Position numbers and translations under genes: made by a program
Source: Verrucomicrobiales bacterium
GTDB lineage: Bacteria; Verrucomicrobiota; Verrucomicrobiia; Verrucomicrobiales; DEV007
NCBI GenBank assembly: GCA_013911195.1
Contig: JACETS010000014.1
Coordinates: 1-26,079 of the forward strand
Direction: 5' to 3'
DNA length: 26,079 nucleotides
Notes under the pieces: model-generated
What the model was told of the DNA's origin: nothing
The model's database searches: none
Seen by the model: the letters and a program-made list of their open reading frames with translations, nothing else
In this document: positions 24,501 to 26,079 of the stretch, piece after piece
Layout of the letters: every line of letters begins with the position of its first letter
How positions within the stretch are numbered: the stretch's first letter is position 1

Positions 24501-25982
24501 TTAAAACTATCAATGAAGCATGATGACGGATTCATTGCTTACCTTAATGGTCAAAGAGTCGCCGAAAAAAACGCTCCTGAGACCCCGATATGGAACTCTT
24601 CTGCCACCACTAATTCAGGAGAAGCAGACGTTAATGAATTTGAGGTGTTTGATATCTCCAAACATCTTAACAAATTAAAAGAAGGTGCTAATATTCTTGC
24701 GATTCATGGACTGAATGGCTCAACAGGAAGCAGCGACTTCCTCATAATGCCTGAACTGCACGCAGGAACAGCGGATTCAAATGGAAGTAACGAGCCCAAA
24801 ATTGAATTTGGGGCCATTGAATTTAACCCTAACTCTTTTGATCAGGATGAAGAATTCATTGAATTAAAAAACACAAATGATATTGCAGTGGATATCTCTG
24901 AATGGCGGGTCACAAATGCCGTGGATTTGACAATTCCATCAGGAACAGTAATTCCGCCCAATAGCGTTTTATTTTTATCCCCTAACTTGAAAAAATTTAG
25001 AGCGAGGTCAGAGAGTCCTAGAGGAGGCGAAAGCCTTTTCGTTGTTGGAAATTACAATGGTCACCTCTCCAATAGAGGAGAAACCATCAAATTGCTTGAT
25101 TCAAATGGTAGAGAAAATAACGCTATCACTTATCAAGGACAACCTAGTCTAGCTCAGTTGCAGCTGGCTATAACCAAAATACATTATCATCCAGAAGGAG
25201 ATGGTCTCGCAGAATACATCGAATTAACGAATACAAACTCGGAACGATCTCTTAACCTTGAAGGTATAAGTTTTTCAGATGGAATTGATTTCAATTTTGA
25301 TAATAGTTCAATTAAATCTCTAGCACCAAATCAAAAAATCTACATCGTCAGGGACAAACTGGCATTCGTTAATGCGTACGGAGAGGCACCTTCAATCGCC
25401 GGATCATTTGAAAATGGAACGGCCCTTAGTAATGGTGGAGAAACTATAAAACTTGAGGATTCGGAAAATGGAACGATTGCTGAAATCACTTATAACGACA
25501 AGGACCCTTGGCCTGAAAGCGCTGACGGAAAAGGAAAAGCACTCGTACTAATTGATCCATTGAATATGATTGATCCTGGAAATCCCGAAAACTGGTCAGC
25601 AATTGACCCTAATCCTGAAGCTGAAAGCAATGGTTTTATTGGTAACCCTGAGAGAGACAAAGATCTAGACGGGCTAAATGCTCTAGTTGAGTATGCGATT
25701 GGCACCAGTGATCAGTCCTATAATAACAGTCCCCCACTATCAGTAAATTTTGATAGTAACAGCATTCAACTCACTCATACAATTGATAAATCTGCTGCTG
25801 ACGTTCAGTTGATTATTGAAACCACAGCAAACCTTGAAGAATGGGTTCAGATACAGACCTTAGGTGAAATAGATATTAAGGAAACCAACATAGGAGATGG
25901 GATTGTAAATAGAACGATTACTGTAACCAATCAAAACAAGAGCACCCTTACTCGACACTTTAGAATAAAAGTCGTTAAATAA
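21582..25982 (+). CDS. Large secreted lamin-tail / CotH-kinase protein (1466 aa)
   Basis: An exported protein with the same building blocks as its divergent neighbour. The start is GTG at 21582 or ATG at 21618; both leave a signal peptide and neither has a Shine-Dalgarno, so the start is unresolved. Approximate order: signal peptide to about 33; LTD 34-155; sandwich 160-345; Ig/FN3-like 350-480; CotH kinase 485-870; second sandwich 880-1060; LTD 1075-1190; LTD 1195-1320; C-terminal domain 1340-1466, which opens with an Asp-rich DKDLDG motif. The CotH domain is canonical: RHGQSTGGFVKKSF (Arg528), RNTDMHRKNWYIYRD, and PWDLDLSHG with Trp727, Asp728 and Asp730. This predicts an active secreted kinase-like enzyme; the target is unknown. 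A probable sulfatase gene starts 19 nt downstream. Confidence 0.88.
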   Translation: MIRFKKLLFPITMIRLITIFISLFYLASTAIMGNPIISEFMASNSTVLPDEDGDFSDWIEISNPTNNPIDLGGYHLTDNADDPEKWAFPRISLPANSSIIVFASGKDRTDAKSPLHTDFELNAKGEYLALISKDNKSILTEFSPVFPTQNEDQSYGTSSFTSNIPENFIASENKALYLVPNNEDALPNDWNQLNPTFDLSTWSSGTNGLGWESNNGTLNSLIRTNIRDKMRSINASGFFRFNFNFEPGDRQLKTLSLKTRVDDGYVAYLNGTEIASFNSPSPLTWNSKALRTGRPDSDIIRNQSEHDLTSQINLVKEGENVLAIQAMNSSVSGSDFVIDIELEAGMAKSGQLYAGFFDNPTPGNPNSEGNAAGPIIEEYTKKPERPEAGKDLKIEASLIATNSPISSVKLFYRTMFDEEKSTIMTEAEQGSGKFEGFIPGSSFNNAEMIRWRFEAIDELGFKTLEPPYPDPKDSHEYVGTVANDPSVNSKLSVVEMFLRSPGAAGTINGTRGAIFYLGELYDNVLFTRHGQSTGGFVKKSFNIDFNRTQRFRWHPDEKRTKDIDLLTNWADKSKVRHVLAWEIMRESGVHAHFAFTVRVQQNGEFFSTADFVEDADDIYLERAGLNPDGALYKVYSNTLSSGDSGNSGVQKKNRKNENNQDLTDFIRGLNNGNTAQQWEFIYDNVNLPMCVNMAAANCVIRNTDMHRKNWYIYRDTGKSDEWALLPWDLDLSHGRKWNGSDTYFDNKLFSTDVIRVGTAVSLIQKMWSNPEVNKMIMRRIRTLTDKFLNHPNTPYENRYYERRLDEQLALIDPPDISPSDARLDFMKWGSWRQSSGSPISYTSNHPDIEDMAEGIERFKSEYLFGRRAYMYGRSANLPEAQSGQISYNFKTLIESGAPSKTKIPTNESDALTWTDLDFDDSQWISGRTAIGFDSSPKYKPLLGTDTRDAMRRINATAYIRIGFNLEDPQQYQKLKLSMKHDDGFIAYLNGQRVAEKNAPETPIWNSSATTNSGEADVNEFEVFDISKHLNKLKEGANILAIHGLNGSTGSSDFLIMPELHAGTADSNGSNEPKIEFGAIEFNPNSFDQDEEFIELKNTNDIAVDISEWRVTNAVDLTIPSGTVIPPNSVLFLSPNLKKFRARSESPRGGESLFVVGNYNGHLSNRGETIKLLDSNGRENNAITYQGQPSLAQLQLAITKIHYHPEGDGLAEYIELTNTNSERSLNLEGISFSDGIDFNFDNSSIKSLAPNQKIYIVRDKLAFVNAYGEAPSIAGSFENGTALSNGGETIKLEDSENGTIAEITYNDKDPWPESADGKGKALVLIDPLNMIDPGNPENWSAIDPNPEAESNGFIGNPERDKDLDGLNALVEYAIGTSDQSYNNSPPLSVNFDSNSIQLTHTIDKSAADVQLIIETTANLEEWVQIQTLGEIDIKETNIGDGIVNRTITVTNQNKSTLTRHFRIKVVK

Positions 25983-26001
25983 TCATCTTCATCATAAAGT
26001 T

Positions 26002-26079
26002 ATGATCAATAACTTACTTAGAATACTTTTCTTCGTAGCACTTCTCGCTTCTTCTTCAGCAAAAACCAACATTCTATTT
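26002..26079 (+). CDS. Probable sulfatase, N-terminal fragment (cut by the window edge)
   Basis: Only 26 codons are visible. They encode a signal peptide (LLRILFFVALLASSSA) followed at once by KTNILF. This matches the way secreted sulfatases begin, where the signal peptide is followed by K/R-P-N-I-L-F/L leading into the metal-binding DD. The metal site and the Cys/Ser modification motif lie beyond the window. The ATG is 19 nt after the stop of the CotH protein, so the two are probably co-transcribed. The call rests on six residues plus context; another exported protein is possible. Confidence 0.5.
   Translation, partial: MINNLLRILFFVALLASSSAKTNILF

Noticed and set aside
113..25982. Defence system, prophage or transposon
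   Set aside because: No nuclease-defence pair, integrase, transposase, reverse transcriptase or terminal inverted repeats could be recognised; RuvC here is the housekeeping resolvase, not a Cas or transposon protein.

Overview
The window is AT-rich (roughly 35-40% GC by eye) and looks like a marine member of the Verrucomicrobiota. The evidence is the gene content: a cytochrome-c/DUF1549/DUF1553 protein paired with a DUF1501 protein, two very large secreted proteins built from lamin-tail (LTD) and CotH-kinase domains, and the start of a probable sulfatase. The housekeeping genes are those of a diderm bacterium, including the Kdo transferase WaaA. Planctomycetota or Lentisphaerota remain possible. 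Few start codons have a recognisable Shine-Dalgarno sequence.

Layout. (1) 113-5884, plus strand: DUF1553 protein, DUF1501 protein, pdxA, a small stand-alone cytochrome-c domain protein, and a LURP-one/tubby-like protein. (2) 5890-8870, minus strand: tRNA-Glu(UUC), then in transcriptional order rhomboid protease, rsmD and waaA, tightly packed. (3) 9036-9913, plus strand: a secreted protein whose frame appears broken at a run of seven C; downstream are eight 12-bp repeats encoding TPEP and a C-terminal membrane anchor. (4) 10207-14952, plus strand: ilvB and ilvN (branched-chain amino acid synthesis), a DEAD-box helicase, ruvC and lipB. (5) 14960-25982: two giant LTD/CotH proteins (2171 and about 1466 residues) transcribed divergently from a 106-bp gap, together more than 40% of the window. 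A truncated probable sulfatase follows the second.

How the genes may work together. The DUF1553/DUF1501 pair, the small cytochrome, the CotH/LTD proteins and the sulfatase are all predicted to be exported. They fit the large envelope and polysaccharide-handling repertoire of this group, but their substrates cannot be read from the sequence. The rest is core metabolism and information processing. The strongest leads are the C7 frameshift with its in-frame repeat (9036-9913), the self-complementary leader that can mask the ribosome binding site of the helicase (12497-12546), and the divergent CotH/LTD pair, one of which has a beta-sandwich inserted inside another domain. I found no CRISPR array, transposon, phage or recognised defence system.
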